This document shows, piece after piece, positions 1 to 8,944 of a DNA stretch of 64,000 bases. The DNA is taken from contig NZ_WGLM01000005.1 of assembly GCF_016125575.1 (NCBI RefSeq), positions 310,001 through 374,000 on the forward strand, given 5' to 3'. The notes under the pieces are model-generated. The model worked only from the letters and a program-made list of their open reading frames with translations, was not told the DNA's origin and made no database searches. Both the position numbers and the translations under genes were made by a program. The DNA comes from Limimaricola sp. (GTDB taxonomy: Bacteria > Pseudomonadota > Alphaproteobacteria > Rhodobacterales > Rhodobacteraceae). Position 1 is the stretch's first letter. Each line of letters opens with the position of its first letter.

Positions 1-1
1 G

Positions 2-250
2 CAGACCAGCTTTACCTTTGCCCCGGCGACTGTCGATGACACGGGCGCAGGCGCCTATGACCTGACCCATGACGGCGCCGCCCTGACTGCCACCGCACTG
101 TCGCGCCTCGGCCCCTTCGCATGGTCCGCGGGCCCCGACGACAGCGAGGCGCTGCTGGTCACAGGCGCGGCGCAGGCGCTGTGGCAGGTTCTGACCCCTT
201 CGACGGGCACCAGCACACTGCATTTTCTTGCCTGCGAGGTAACCCAATGA
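2..250 (+). CDS. C-terminal end of an unknown protein (5' end outside window)
   Basis: An open frame runs in from the left edge and ends at a TGA whose last bases overlap the ATG of the next gene (ATGA). The visible 82 residues are acidic and rich in Ala, Thr and Gly, starting QTSFTFAPAT and ending FLACEVTQ. I see no recognisable motif, membrane segment or catalytic signature. The tight overlap suggests it is translated together with the secreted protein and livH-livM that follow, so it may belong to the same transporter operon. I do not recognise the family. The start lies outside the window. Confidence 0.5.
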   Translation, partial: QTSFTFAPATVDDTGAGAYDLTHDGAALTATALSRLGPFAWSAGPDDSEALLVTGAAQALWQVLTPSTGTSTLHFLACEVTQ

Positions 251-633
251 TCACCCGAACGCTGACCCTTGCCGCCTGTCTTCTGGCCCCCGCACTGGCC
301 CCCGAACTGGCAACCGCGCAAACCGCGCAGCCCGCCGTCACGACACTGCTGACCTGCACCTTCGGCAACGACACGGTGACGCTGGTGGATGGCGGGGCCG
401 GCAAGAAACTGCAAGTCGGCGGGCTTTACTACGATGCGGCCTTCCGGCCGGCCGGGTCCGATGGCGGCGTCGCGGCAATCTTCACGATGCTCGACTACGG
501 CCCGATGATGATTGCGGTCGAGAACAAGACACAAGACGGCAGTCACGTGGCCCAGATCTCGGCCGCCGCGCGCACCGATAACGGCATCACCACCAAAAGC
601 ACGATGGGCACCTGCACCGAAGGGGCGAACTGA
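247..633 (+). CDS. small secreted protein of unknown function in the liv operon
   Basis: The product is 128 residues. It begins with a typical signal peptide (MITRTLTLAACLLAPALAP, probable cleavage after ATA near residue 25). The mature part of about 100 residues has two cysteines, one near the start (LLTCTFG) and one near the C-terminus (GTCTEG), which could form a disulfide in the periplasm. The start was chosen because the ATG overlaps the upstream stop, follows GAGGT and begins the signal peptide; an in-frame start at 121 would bury that signal. The stop overlaps the livH start (TGATG). I do not recognise the family; a periplasmic accessory role for the transporter is only inferred from position. 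Confidence 0.72.
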   Translation: MITRTLTLAACLLAPALAPELATAQTAQPAVTTLLTCTFGNDTVTLVDGGAGKKLQVGGLYYDAAFRPAGSDGGVAAIFTMLDYGPMMIAVENKTQDGSHVAQISAAARTDNGITTKSTMGTCTEGAN

Positions 634-1643
634 TGGATCTTCTCAACGCGTTTATCACGCTGATGAACTACGTGATCATACCGGGCGCCTCCTATGGCGC
701 GCAATTGTCACTGGGCGCACTCGGGGTCACGCTGATCTACGGCATCCTGCGATTTTCGAACTTCGCCCATGGCGACACGATGGCCTTCGGCACAATGGTG
801 ACCATTCTGGTCACATGGTGGTTCCAGTCGATGGGCATGCATCTGTGGGTGCTTCCCACGGCGCTGCTGGCCCTGCCCTTCGGCATTATCGCCACGTCGC
901 TTTTCGTGCTGGGCACGGACAGGGCCGTCTACCGATTTTACCGGGCGCGAAAGGCAGCGCCGGTGATCCTTGTGATCGTGTCGATGGGCGTGATGTTCAT
1001 CACCAACGGCATCGTGCGGATCATCATCGGCACCGAAGAACAGAATTTCCTCGACGGGACGCGCTTCATCATTTCGGCACGTACCTTCAAGGAGATGACC
1101 GGCCTGCCCGAAGGTCTGGCGTTCAAGACAACGCAAGGTCTGACGATCGTGACCGCGGTCATCGTGGTGGCGGTGCTGTTCTGGTTTCTCAACAAGACCC
1201 GGACCGGCAAATCGATGCGCGCCTTTTCCGATAACGAGGATCTTGCCCTGCTTTCGGGCATCAACCCCGAGAAGGTGGTGACCGTGACATGGATCATCGT
1301 CGCGGGGCTGGCGACCATTGCGGGCGTGCTTTACGGCCTCGACAAGTCGTTCAAGCCCTTCACCTACTTCCAGTTGTTGCTACCGATTTTCGCGGCCGCC
1401 ATTGTTGGTGGCCTCGGCAACCCGCTGGGCGCCATCGCAGGCGGCTTCGTGATCGCGTTTTCCGAGGTCACCGTGACCTACGCGTGGAAGAAGGTGCTGG
1501 TCTATGCCCTGCCAAATGGCTGGGGGCCTGATGGCCTCTCGCAACTTCTGTCGACCGATTACAAGTTCGCGGTCAGCTTCGCGATCCTGGTGATCGTGCT
1601 TCTGTTCAAGCCTACGGGCCTCTTCAAGGGACAATCGGTATGA
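633..1643 (+). CDS. livH: branched-chain amino acid ABC transporter permease LivH
   Basis: This is an inner-membrane permease of 336 residues with about eight hydrophobic segments. It has the family hallmarks LGVTLIYGILRFSNFAHGD near the N-terminus and FAAAIVGGLGNPLGAIAGG about two thirds along, the latter being the region that contacts the ATPase. LivH pairs with LivM to import branched-chain amino acids or related amides with a periplasmic binding protein and LivG/LivF ATPases. The start overlaps the upstream stop by one base and the end overlaps livM by four, so the genes are one transcription unit. No binding protein or ATPase gene is visible here; they must lie upstream of the window or elsewhere. 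The substrate cannot be told from the permease. Confidence 0.93.
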   Translation: MDLLNAFITLMNYVIIPGASYGAQLSLGALGVTLIYGILRFSNFAHGDTMAFGTMVTILVTWWFQSMGMHLWVLPTALLALPFGIIATSLFVLGTDRAVYRFYRARKAAPVILVIVSMGVMFITNGIVRIIIGTEEQNFLDGTRFIISARTFKEMTGLPEGLAFKTTQGLTIVTAVIVVAVLFWFLNKTRTGKSMRAFSDNEDLALLSGINPEKVVTVTWIIVAGLATIAGVLYGLDKSFKPFTYFQLLLPIFAAAIVGGLGNPLGAIAGGFVIAFSEVTVTYAWKKVLVYALPNGWGPDGLSQLLSTDYKFAVSFAILVIVLLFKPTGLFKGQSV

Positions 1644-2935
1644 CCCTGAAAAACATCCTCTATTTCGCTTTCGTCGCGGCGCTCTTCATCGGCACCGGGA
1701 TATTGCAAAGCTGGAACCTCGCACTGAGCGTGCTGAACTACGCAATCATCTCGGCGGTGATGGCGCAGGGCGTCAACATGCAATGGGGGTACGCGGGCCT
1801 GTTCAACACCGGCGTCATGGGTTTCGTGGCGCTGGGTGGTCTTGCCGTCGTGCTGACCTCGGCCGCCCCGGTTCCCGATGCATGGGCCGCTGGCGGGCCG
1901 CGTATTCTGGGCGCGCTGGTGCTGGGCGCCCTGATCATCGGCCTGGCGATCTTTCTCTACAAGCGAATGCACAAGGGGCGCGCGCGCAACCTGACCATGC
2001 TGGTGGTGCTTGTCGGCGGCTTCTTCCTGTACCGGGCCGTGCTGGACCCGGCCGTCGTGGCCGTCGAGGCGGTGCGCCCAGCCTCTGCCGGCTTCCTCGG
2101 CGGGCTGGGCCTGCCGATCCTGTTCTCTTGGCCTGTGGGCGGCGTTCTGGCCGCCGTGGCGGCCTGGGCCATCGGCAAGACGGCACTGGGCTTGCGGTCC
2201 GACTATCTTGCCATCGCAACGCTGGGCATCGCCGAGATCGTGCTGGCCGTGATGAAGAACGAGGACTGGATGGATCGTGGCGTCAAGAACGTCATCTCTC
2301 TGCCCCGTCCGGTGCCCTACGAGGTGAACCTGCAGCAGGCGCCGTGGTTCCTCGACATGGCCGCGAAGTATCATTTCGATCCGGTCGTCGGCTCTTCGGT
2401 GATGGTCAAGCTGATGTACGCGGGGCTTTTCTCGGTCGTTCTGATCATCGTGCTCATTCTGGCCGAGCTGATGCTGAAATCGCCCTGGGGGCGGATGATG
2501 CGCGCCATTCGCGACAACGAGACGGCGGCCGAGGCGATGGGCAAGGACGTGACGCGCCGGCACCTGCAGGTCTTTATCCTCGGCTCGGCCGTGATCGGCA
2601 TCGCGGGCGCGATGATGACGACCATCGACGGCCAGCTGACGCCGACCAGCTACCAGCCACTGCGCTACACCTTCCTTGTCTGGGTGATGGTGATCGTCGG
2701 CGGGTCGGGCAACAACTGGGGCTCGCTGCTGGGTGGTTTTCTTATCTGGTGGCTCTGGAGCCAGATGGAATCGATCGGTCCCGCCACCATGGGCCTGATC
2801 ACCGCCGGTCTTCCCGATGGCGGGCTGAAGAGCCACCTGATTGATGCGGCCGCGCAGATGCGCCTGCTGATGATGGGTGTGGTGCTGCTGCTGGTGCTGC
2901 GGTTCAGTCCACGCGGGCTCATACCTGAACGATGA
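1640..2935 (+). CDS. livM: branched-chain amino acid ABC transporter permease LivM
   Basis: This is the second permease of the Liv-type importer, 431 residues. Family signatures are the N-terminal NMQWGYAGLFNTGVMGFVALG, the central LGLRSDYLAIATLGIAEI, and the ATPase-contact loop followed by GRMMRAIRDNETAAEAMGKD. It is somewhat longer than many LivM proteins, with extra hydrophobic material near residues 75-180. The ATG overlaps the livH stop (ATGA). A perfect hairpin terminator lies about 30 bases after the stop, so livM is the last gene of the operon; livG and livF do not follow, unlike many liv clusters. Confidence 0.92.
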   Translation: MTLKNILYFAFVAALFIGTGILQSWNLALSVLNYAIISAVMAQGVNMQWGYAGLFNTGVMGFVALGGLAVVLTSAAPVPDAWAAGGPRILGALVLGALIIGLAIFLYKRMHKGRARNLTMLVVLVGGFFLYRAVLDPAVVAVEAVRPASAGFLGGLGLPILFSWPVGGVLAAVAAWAIGKTALGLRSDYLAIATLGIAEIVLAVMKNEDWMDRGVKNVISLPRPVPYEVNLQQAPWFLDMAAKYHFDPVVGSSVMVKLMYAGLFSVVLIIVLILAELMLKSPWGRMMRAIRDNETAAEAMGKDVTRRHLQVFILGSAVIGIAGAMMTTIDGQLTPTSYQPLRYTFLVWVMVIVGGSGNNWGSLLGGFLIWWLWSQMESIGPATMGLITAGLPDGGLKSHLIDAAAQMRLLMMGVVLLLVLRFSPRGLIPER

Positions 2936-2963
2936 TGCTGCGGAACGCGTGACGCAAAACGAC

Positions 2964-3004
2964 GAGGCCAGAAGAAGCACCCTTCTTCTGGCCTCAAAGT
3001 TTTT
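2964..3004 (+). terminator. intrinsic terminator of the liv operon
   Basis: A perfect 14-bp stem (arms 2964-2977 and 2982-2995) closes a four-base CACC loop and is followed by AAAG and five T residues (3000-3004). It lies 28 bases after the livM stop and before the convergent dehydrogenase gene that ends at 3046. Confidence 0.87.
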
Positions 3005-3045
3005 CCTGTGTGGCGCTTGTCGGCGCCCGGCAGTCTACCGGGGGC

Positions 3046-3924
3046 CTAGGCCCCGTCCAGCGCCCGCAAACGCTTGATCAGCGACGAGGTATCCCAGCGG
3101 CCGCCGCCCAGCTTTTGCACGTCCTTGTAGAACTGATCGACCAGCGCCGTCACCGGCAGGCTGGCCCCATTTTCGTTGGCAGCGGCAAGGCAGATACCCA
3201 GATCCTTGCGCATCCAGTCCACCGCAAAGCCGTGTTCGAAATGATCTTCGATCATCGTCTGGTAGCGGTTCGACATCTGCCAGCTTCCTGCGGCGCCCTG
3301 GCTGATCACTTCGACCACGGCGGCGACGTCCAGCCCTGCATGCTCTGCGAAATGCAGCGATTCCGACAGGCCCTGCACGAGGCCCGCGATGGCGATCTGG
3401 TTGCACATCTTGGTCAGCTGGCCCGCGCCGCTGTCGCCCAGCCGGCGGCAGATCTTGGCATAGGCCGCGATGATTGGCTCGGCGCGCGCATAGGCCCCGG
3501 CATCTCCTCCGCACATCACCGAAAGCTGGCCATTCTCCGCCCCCGCCTGACCACCGGAAACAGGCGCATCGACGAAGCTGATCTGCGCCGCGTTGGCCGC
3601 GGCGAAAAGCTCGCGCGTGACCGCGGCAGAGACGGTGGTGTGGTCGATGAAAACGGTACCGCGCGCCATGGCGGCGAAGGCGCCATCGGGCCCGGTACAG
3701 ACCGCGCGCAGGTCATCGTCATTGCCGACACAGGCCAGCACGAATTCGGCCCCCTGCGCGGCGGCGGCGGGCGTTGGCGCTGCCTTGCCACCGTGCTTGG
3801 CAACCCACGCCTCGGCCCGGGCGGCGGTGCGGTTATAAACCGTGACGTCATGCCCGGCCTTCACAAGGTGGCCGGCCATCGGCCCCCCCATCACGCCAAT
3901 TCCCAGAAATGCGACCTTTGCCAT
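3046..3924 (-). CDS. 3-hydroxyisobutyrate dehydrogenase-like NAD(P)-dependent oxidoreductase
   Basis: The product is 292 residues, the usual length for the beta-hydroxyacid dehydrogenase family, which oxidises short 3-hydroxyacids such as 3-hydroxyisobutyrate or tartronate semialdehyde. Visible features are the Rossmann motif GIGVMG (residues 8-13), the substrate-binding DAPVSGG (119-125) and the catalytic lysine in GAGQLTKMCNQ (Lys172). I start at the ATG at 3924 because the Rossmann motif follows at once and GAGGGGG lies upstream; a longer frame exists but adds no family sequence. It converges on the liv operon. Substrate is not determinable from sequence; valine catabolism is possible. Confidence 0.9.
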   Translation of the reverse strand: MAKVAFLGIGVMGGPMAGHLVKAGHDVTVYNRTAARAEAWVAKHGGKAAPTPAAAAQGAEFVLACVGNDDDLRAVCTGPDGAFAAMARGTVFIDHTTVSAAVTRELFAAANAAQISFVDAPVSGGQAGAENGQLSVMCGGDAGAYARAEPIIAAYAKICRRLGDSGAGQLTKMCNQIAIAGLVQGLSESLHFAEHAGLDVAAVVEVISQGAAGSWQMSNRYQTMIEDHFEHGFAVDWMRKDLGICLAAANENGASLPVTALVDQFYKDVQKLGGGRWDTSSLIKRLRALDGA

Positions 3925-4021
3925 CTGCTTGCCCCCTCGCGCCTTGTCATTAAAACGGCTACCGATACCTAACCGTTCACCCGATCCCGTCAACTGTGAC
4001 GGGACCCCAAGAAGGCGCAAG

Positions 4022-6487
4022 ATGACCCGACTGTTCCGATGGCTGTTGCGGATTGCGGCCGGCTTGATCGTGCTGTTGGTAGCGGCCGTCGGGTTGATCT
4101 ACTACTTCGTGACCCGTTCGGTCCCCGACTACAACGCGCATTACCAGGTCGCCGGAATCACCGCCCCGCTTGAGATCGTGCGCGACCATGCCGACGTGCC
4201 GCACATCTTTGGCAAGACCGACACCGACAGCTTTTTCGGGCTTGGCTTCGTGCATGCCCAAGACAGGCTGTGGCAAATGACGATGCTGCGCCGCACCGCG
4301 CAGGGCCGCCTGTCAGAGCTTTTCGGGCCGCGCACCCTGAAGATCGACGAAACGATGCGCCGGCTGGGCCTTTACGACCTTGCCGTCAGTTCGGTCGCCT
4401 CGCAGGACAGCTACACCAAGGCGGCGCTGACCGCCTATGCCGCCGGCGTGAATGCGTGGATCGCCGAGGTGAACAAGGGGGCGCTTGGCCGTGGCGCGCC
4501 GGAGATGTGGCTGTTCAACCAGCCCATCGCCCCGTGGGAGCCGGCCGATTCGCTGGCGATCCTCAAACTGATCGCGCTGCAACTGTCGGGCCACATGCAG
4601 AACGAAGTGCTGCGCGCGCAGTTGTCGCTTGTGCTCAGCCCCGACAGGCTGCGCGACATCATGCCGGATGCACCGGGGGATGCGATTGCGGCCCTGCCGG
4701 AATATGCCTCGCTTGTCCCCGGCACCTCGAACCTGCGCTACGCGGCCACATCGACCGGCCCGCGTGACCCGCTTGATCCGGTCCAACCGATGGACTTGTC
4801 GGGGGCGTCAAACGCCTGGGCTGCCGCTCCGTCGCGTTCGGCAACCGGATCAACCTTGCTGGCCAACGACCCGCATCTGGACCTGACCGCGCCGTCGATC
4901 TGGTATCTGGCACGGATCGAACTGGCCGATGGCGGTGTGATCGGCGGCACGATCCCGGGTATGCCGCTGATCCTGTCGGGGCGCAGCAGCGACCTTGGCT
5001 GGGGCGTTACCGCGTCCTACCTCGACGATCAGGACGTACATGTGGAAGAGGTAAAACCAGACGATCCAACGCAGTATCGCACCGCTGATGGCTGGGCCCA
5101 TTTCACCACCAAGGACAGCATCGTCACGATCAAGGGCGCGCCGGCGGTCACGCTGAAACTGCGCTGGACGCAGAACGGCCCGGTCCTGCCGCCCGGCAGT
5201 TTCCAGCTGGGCTCGATCACACCGCAGGGTGATGTCACCTCGCTCAGCTGGACCGCGCTAAGCGGCGCCGACACCTCTATGAGCGCGGCGATGGCGATCA
5301 TGCGGTCTCATTCCGTGCGCGCAGCGATCGAGGCCGGCAAGACCTTCATCGCACCTGCGCTGAACCTGACATTGGCCGATCGCAACAATATCGGGCTGAA
5401 GCTGATCGGATCGATGCCCGCGCGCGACCCGGCCAATGACAGCCAAGGCCGCCTGCCGACGCTTGGCTACCTGTCGCGCAACCAGTGGCAGGGCATGTTG
5501 CCCTATGCCGACAACCCGGAATTCGTGAACCCCGCCGGCGGGATCGTTGCCAATACAAACAACAAGATCGTGGACCGCCCCTTTCCCGACAACGTGTCGT
5601 TCTGGTGGGGCGACACGCAACGCATCCACCGCCTGACCAAACTGATGCAGACCCGGCAGGTCCACACCCGCGAAAGTTTCATCGAGGCGCAGCTGGATAC
5701 CGTCAGCTTCACCGCGCGTTCGCTTCTGCCGTTGATCGGGGCGAACCTGTGGTTCACCGGCGATGCCGCGCCGGACGGCACGCCCGAGGCCGACCGGCAG
5801 AAGGCGCTGAAACTGCTGGCCGCGTGGAACGGCGAGATGAACGAGCATCTGCCCGAGCCGCTGATCTACGCGGCATGGCTGCGCGCGCTGCAGGACCGGC
5901 TGATCCGCGACGAGCTGGGCCCCCTGGCCGACCGTTTTACCCATGTCGACCCTGTGTTCATCGAGCGCGTGTTCCGCAACATCGACGGCGCGGGCGCGTG
6001 GTGCGACGTGGTGCAATCGGCCCCGGTCGAAAGCTGCACCGACATCGCCCGGCTGGCGCTGGACGATGCGCTGGTCTGGATCCACGCGCATTACGCAGGC
6101 TCGCTGGAATCGCTGCGCTGGGGCGATGCGCACCAGGCGATGCAGGACCACCCTGTGTTGGGCAAGACGCCGATCCTGTCGTGGTTCGTCAACATCCGGC
6201 AATCCACCAGCGGCGGCGACAACACGCTGATGCGGGGGCAGACCTCTGGCGTCGATCCCACGCCCTTCGCCAACGTCCACGCGGCGGGCTATCGCGGGGT
6301 CTACGATTTCGCCGATCCTGACAGTTCGGTCTTCATCATCTCGACCGGGCAATCGGGCAACCCACTGTCACAGCATTACGACGATCTGGGCGAGTTGTGG
6401 CGGCGAGGGGAGTATATCCCGATGTCACTGGATCCGGGCCTTGCAAGGGCAGCGGCGGTGGGGATTACCGAGCTTTCACCGCAATAG
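4022..6487 (+). CDS. penicillin acylase family protein (Ntn hydrolase)
   Basis: The product is 821 residues. An N-terminal hydrophobic segment (about residues 12-33) is a signal or anchor for export to the periplasm. The early block DHADVPHIFGKTDTDSFFGLG and HAQDRLWQM is typical of the alpha chain. After a spacer, GASNAWA places the N-terminal nucleophile at Ser263, where autocatalytic cleavage would release the beta chain; NDPHLDL and later ANTNNKIVD are also family blocks. Members hydrolyse amides such as penicillins or acyl-homoserine lactones; which substrate is used here cannot be told. The start at 4022 follows AGAAGG and immediately precedes the signal sequence, so the in-frame extension to 3842 was rejected. 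Confidence 0.92.
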   Translation: MTRLFRWLLRIAAGLIVLLVAAVGLIYYFVTRSVPDYNAHYQVAGITAPLEIVRDHADVPHIFGKTDTDSFFGLGFVHAQDRLWQMTMLRRTAQGRLSELFGPRTLKIDETMRRLGLYDLAVSSVASQDSYTKAALTAYAAGVNAWIAEVNKGALGRGAPEMWLFNQPIAPWEPADSLAILKLIALQLSGHMQNEVLRAQLSLVLSPDRLRDIMPDAPGDAIAALPEYASLVPGTSNLRYAATSTGPRDPLDPVQPMDLSGASNAWAAAPSRSATGSTLLANDPHLDLTAPSIWYLARIELADGGVIGGTIPGMPLILSGRSSDLGWGVTASYLDDQDVHVEEVKPDDPTQYRTADGWAHFTTKDSIVTIKGAPAVTLKLRWTQNGPVLPPGSFQLGSITPQGDVTSLSWTALSGADTSMSAAMAIMRSHSVRAAIEAGKTFIAPALNLTLADRNNIGLKLIGSMPARDPANDSQGRLPTLGYLSRNQWQGMLPYADNPEFVNPAGGIVANTNNKIVDRPFPDNVSFWWGDTQRIHRLTKLMQTRQVHTRESFIEAQLDTVSFTARSLLPLIGANLWFTGDAAPDGTPEADRQKALKLLAAWNGEMNEHLPEPLIYAAWLRALQDRLIRDELGPLADRFTHVDPVFIERVFRNIDGAGAWCDVVQSAPVESCTDIARLALDDALVWIHAHYAGSLESLRWGDAHQAMQDHPVLGKTPILSWFVNIRQSTSGGDNTLMRGQTSGVDPTPFANVHAAGYRGVYDFADPDSSVFIISTGQSGNPLSQHYDDLGELWRRGEYIPMSLDPGLARAAAVGITELSPQ

Positions 6488-6516
6488 CCGGCGTTAACGG
6501 CATCTCAACCCATCGG

Positions 6517-7290
6517 ATGGACGATCCGGGCATGCAGATTCCGCCCGGACTTCAGTCCTTTCTGATCGCGACCATGGCCATCGGGGGCATGGGCGATTTC
6601 CTGCGCAAGGGCGGGCTGTTTCTGGGATTGGTCAACGGCGTCGCCTATGGCACCGAATTTGCCCTGACCGGCACGCTTCACGCGCCGCTAAGCAACCTGC
6701 TGATTACCTCGCTGACGACATTGCCCTTCATGGCGTTGATCTTTTACGTCGTCACCCAGATGCGCAGCATGCAGCGGCAACTGGCCGACCTTGCGATGAC
6801 AGACATGCTGACGGGCCTGCCCAACCGCCGCGCGTTCTTCGAACATTCGCAAAGGGCCAGTCTGCAAAGCCCGCGCGGCGTCGTGTTCCTGATTGATGCC
6901 GATTACTTCAAGCGCATCAATGACAGTCACGGCCACGCGGTGGGTGATCTCTGTCTGCAGGCAATGGCCGCGCGGATCCGCACGGTGCTGCGTCAAGGCG
7001 ACATCGTCGGCCGCGTGGGCGGCGAGGAATTCGCGGCCTTTCTGCCGGGCGCCCCGTTGCGTGACGCGGTAGAAATCGGTCAGCGGCTGGTCGAGGCGAT
7101 CGAGGTGGACCTTGGCCCGCCGGCGGGCGCGGTTAGCCTGACGATGTCGATCGGCGCGGCCGAAATTACGCGGGCCAGCGGGTTTGACCAGATCCTGCGC
7201 CTAGCCGATGACGCGCTTTACCACGCCAAGGAAACAGGGCGCGCGCGGCTGGTTGTCTGGCAACCGGGTCTGTCGCCCGTCGCGGCCTGA
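6517..7290 (+). CDS. membrane-associated diguanylate cyclase (GGDEF domain)
   Basis: This 257-residue protein should make cyclic di-GMP. The N-terminal 80 residues hold hydrophobic stretches, the clearest at about 59-80 (NLLITSLTTLPFMALIFYV), so it is probably membrane-bound. The catalytic domain starts near DMLTGLPNRRAFF (97-108), carries the active-site GGEEF (168-172) and has a product-inhibition I-site RQGD (159-162) exactly five residues before it. FLIDADYFKRIND is the metal-binding block. No separate sensor domain is visible. The ATG at 6517 is preferred because an earlier frame overlaps the acylase gene; ATG 6532 is an alternative. It lies 29 bases after the acylase stop and could be co-transcribed. 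Confidence 0.86.
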   Translation: MDDPGMQIPPGLQSFLIATMAIGGMGDFLRKGGLFLGLVNGVAYGTEFALTGTLHAPLSNLLITSLTTLPFMALIFYVVTQMRSMQRQLADLAMTDMLTGLPNRRAFFEHSQRASLQSPRGVVFLIDADYFKRINDSHGHAVGDLCLQAMAARIRTVLRQGDIVGRVGGEEFAAFLPGAPLRDAVEIGQRLVEAIEVDLGPPAGAVSLTMSIGAAEITRASGFDQILRLADDALYHAKETGRARLVVWQPGLSPVAA

Positions 7291-7316
7291 TTGCCATTGC
7301 TGCGGGCCCGCCTGCG

Positions 7317-8594
7317 TCAGGTTTGCAAGTTGGCGAAACGGGCCTTCTGGATGGCCGTCCACGTCACCGTCAGGCGACTGCCGGTATCGGTCTGCTCTTC
7401 GGCGTCCACGACACCCTCGTTATGCAACCATGCCCGCGCCCGGCCCGCCGCAAAGGGCAAGTCCAGCACTTCGGTTGTTTGCGGCGCGCGGACGGCCTCG
7501 GCAATGGCGTCCAGCAAGGCGTCAATGCCCTGGCCCTCAATGGCCGACACGGCAAACAGCCCCTTGGTGCGGTCGGACTGCCGCTCGACCGCGGCGCGCG
7601 CCTCGCCTTCCAACAAGTCGATCTTGTTCCAGACCTCGATCAGCGGCGCCGTCTCGGACACGCCCAGCCCGTGCAGGATCTCCATCACGTCGCGCGCTTG
7701 CGCCTCGGATTGTGGATGGCTGATATCGCGTACATGCACGATCAGGTCGGCATCCAGCACCTCTTCCAGCGTCGCGCGGAACGCGGCAACCAGTTCGGTC
7801 GGCAGGTCCGATATGAAGCCGACGGTATCGGACAGGATCACCTCGTCGCCCGCGGGCAGCACCACTCGCCGCATCGTCGGATCAAGCGTCGCGAAAAGCA
7901 TGTCCTTGACCAGCACCTCGGCCCCGGTCAGTCGATTGAACAGCGTCGATTTGCCAGCGTTGGTGTAGCCCACCAGCGCCACGATCGGATAGGGCACCTT
8001 GGCCCGCGCCGCGCGATGCAGCGCGCGGGTCCTGACCACCTTGTCGAGCTTTTCCTTCAGCTTGATCAGTTGTTCGTCGATGGCGCGCCGGTCCGCCTCG
8101 ATCTGCGTCTCGCCGGGCCCGCCCACAAAGCCAAGCCCACCACGCTGCCGTTCAAGGTGGGTCCAGGCCCGCACCAGCCGCGTGCGCTGGTAGCTCAGCG
8201 CCGCCATTTCCACCTGCAGCACGCCTTCGTTGGTGCGCGCCCGATCGCTGAAGATCTCGAGGATCAACCCGGTTCGGTCGAGCAGCTTGACGCCCCATTC
8301 CTTTTCAAGATTGCGCTGCTGCACCGGCCCGACGGGGCCATCGACAAGCACCAGTTCAACCTTCTCATCGGCGAATTTCTGCTTCAGCTCGGCAATCTTG
8401 CCCTTGCCGAACAGCATGCCGGGATGAACGGAAGACAGCCGCACCTGCCCTGCCCCGACAACCTCAAGCCCCGGCAACGCGGCCGCCAACCCCACAGCTT
8501 CTTCAAGCGCCGCGACAGATTCGCGGCGGTGACGGTCGGTCTTGATGTCCGGGTGCAGCACCCAGGCCCGTGTTGCGGGCCTATCATGATCCAT
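7317..8594 (-). CDS. hflX: ribosome-associated GTPase HflX
   Basis: The product is 425 residues. HflX binds 50S subunits and 70S ribosomes and splits stalled ribosomes using GTP. The HflX-specific N-terminal domain ends in the glycine-rich signature GGLGFVGGPGETQIEADRR (about 152-170). The GTPase domain follows with G1 GYTNAGKS (209-216), G3 DTVG (256-259) and G4 NKID (323-326). It starts six bases after the hfq stop, the classic hfq-hflX pair, and is the last gene of the long minus-strand operon. An adjacent in-frame TTG at 8597 is a less likely start. Confidence 0.96.
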   Translation of the reverse strand: MDHDRPATRAWVLHPDIKTDRHRRESVAALEEAVGLAAALPGLEVVGAGQVRLSSVHPGMLFGKGKIAELKQKFADEKVELVLVDGPVGPVQQRNLEKEWGVKLLDRTGLILEIFSDRARTNEGVLQVEMAALSYQRTRLVRAWTHLERQRGGLGFVGGPGETQIEADRRAIDEQLIKLKEKLDKVVRTRALHRAARAKVPYPIVALVGYTNAGKSTLFNRLTGAEVLVKDMLFATLDPTMRRVVLPAGDEVILSDTVGFISDLPTELVAAFRATLEEVLDADLIVHVRDISHPQSEAQARDVMEILHGLGVSETAPLIEVWNKIDLLEGEARAAVERQSDRTKGLFAVSAIEGQGIDALLDAIAEAVRAPQTTEVLDLPFAAGRARAWLHNEGVVDAEEQTDTGSRLTVTWTAIQKARFANLQT

Positions 8595-8600
8595 CAAGGA

Positions 8601-8834
8601 TTACTCTTCGCCCTCGTAAAGGCTGATCGGTTGCGCAGGCATGATCGTGGAAATCGCGCTCTTGTAGACAAGCTGCGATTGCCCGTCGCGGCGCAAAAGC
8701 ACGCAGAAGCTGTCGAACCAGGTGATCACCCCCTGCAGCTTCACGCCGTTGATGAGAAAGATCGTTACCGGAACCTTCGTCTTGCGGACATGGTTGAGGA
8801 ATGCATCCTGCAGATTCTGTTTGTCGGCCGCCAT
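8601..8834 (-). CDS. hfq: RNA chaperone Hfq
   Basis: The product is 77 residues, typical of the short alphaproteobacterial Hfq that lacks the long C-terminal tail. The Sm1 block is [20 protein letters not shown] and the Sm2 region is [12 protein letters not shown], in place of the usual YKHA(I/V)ST. It should form a hexameric ring that pairs small RNAs with mRNAs. AAGGGACGG precedes the ATG. About 110 bases separate it from trkA upstream, room for its own promoter, and hflX follows within six bases. Confidence 0.97.
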   Translation of the reverse strand: MAADKQNLQDAFLNHVRKTKVPVTIFLINGVKLQGVITWFDSFCVLLRRDGQSQLVYKSAISTIMPAQPISLYEGEE

Positions 8835-8944
8835 GGAATTCCGTCCCTTGTTCTTGCGACCGCTGACCGGCCGTTGTCATTCATCCGGGCCAGTATGTCG
8901 CGGGCCGAAACGGGATTCCAGACAAAAAACAGCGTGCTACGGCG

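Noticed and set aside
1559-2980. Long open frame on the minus strand opposite livM (473 codons)
   Set aside because: It is an antisense frame produced by GC-rich codon bias; it gives a His/Gln/Arg-rich protein without motifs, while livM on the other strand is clear.
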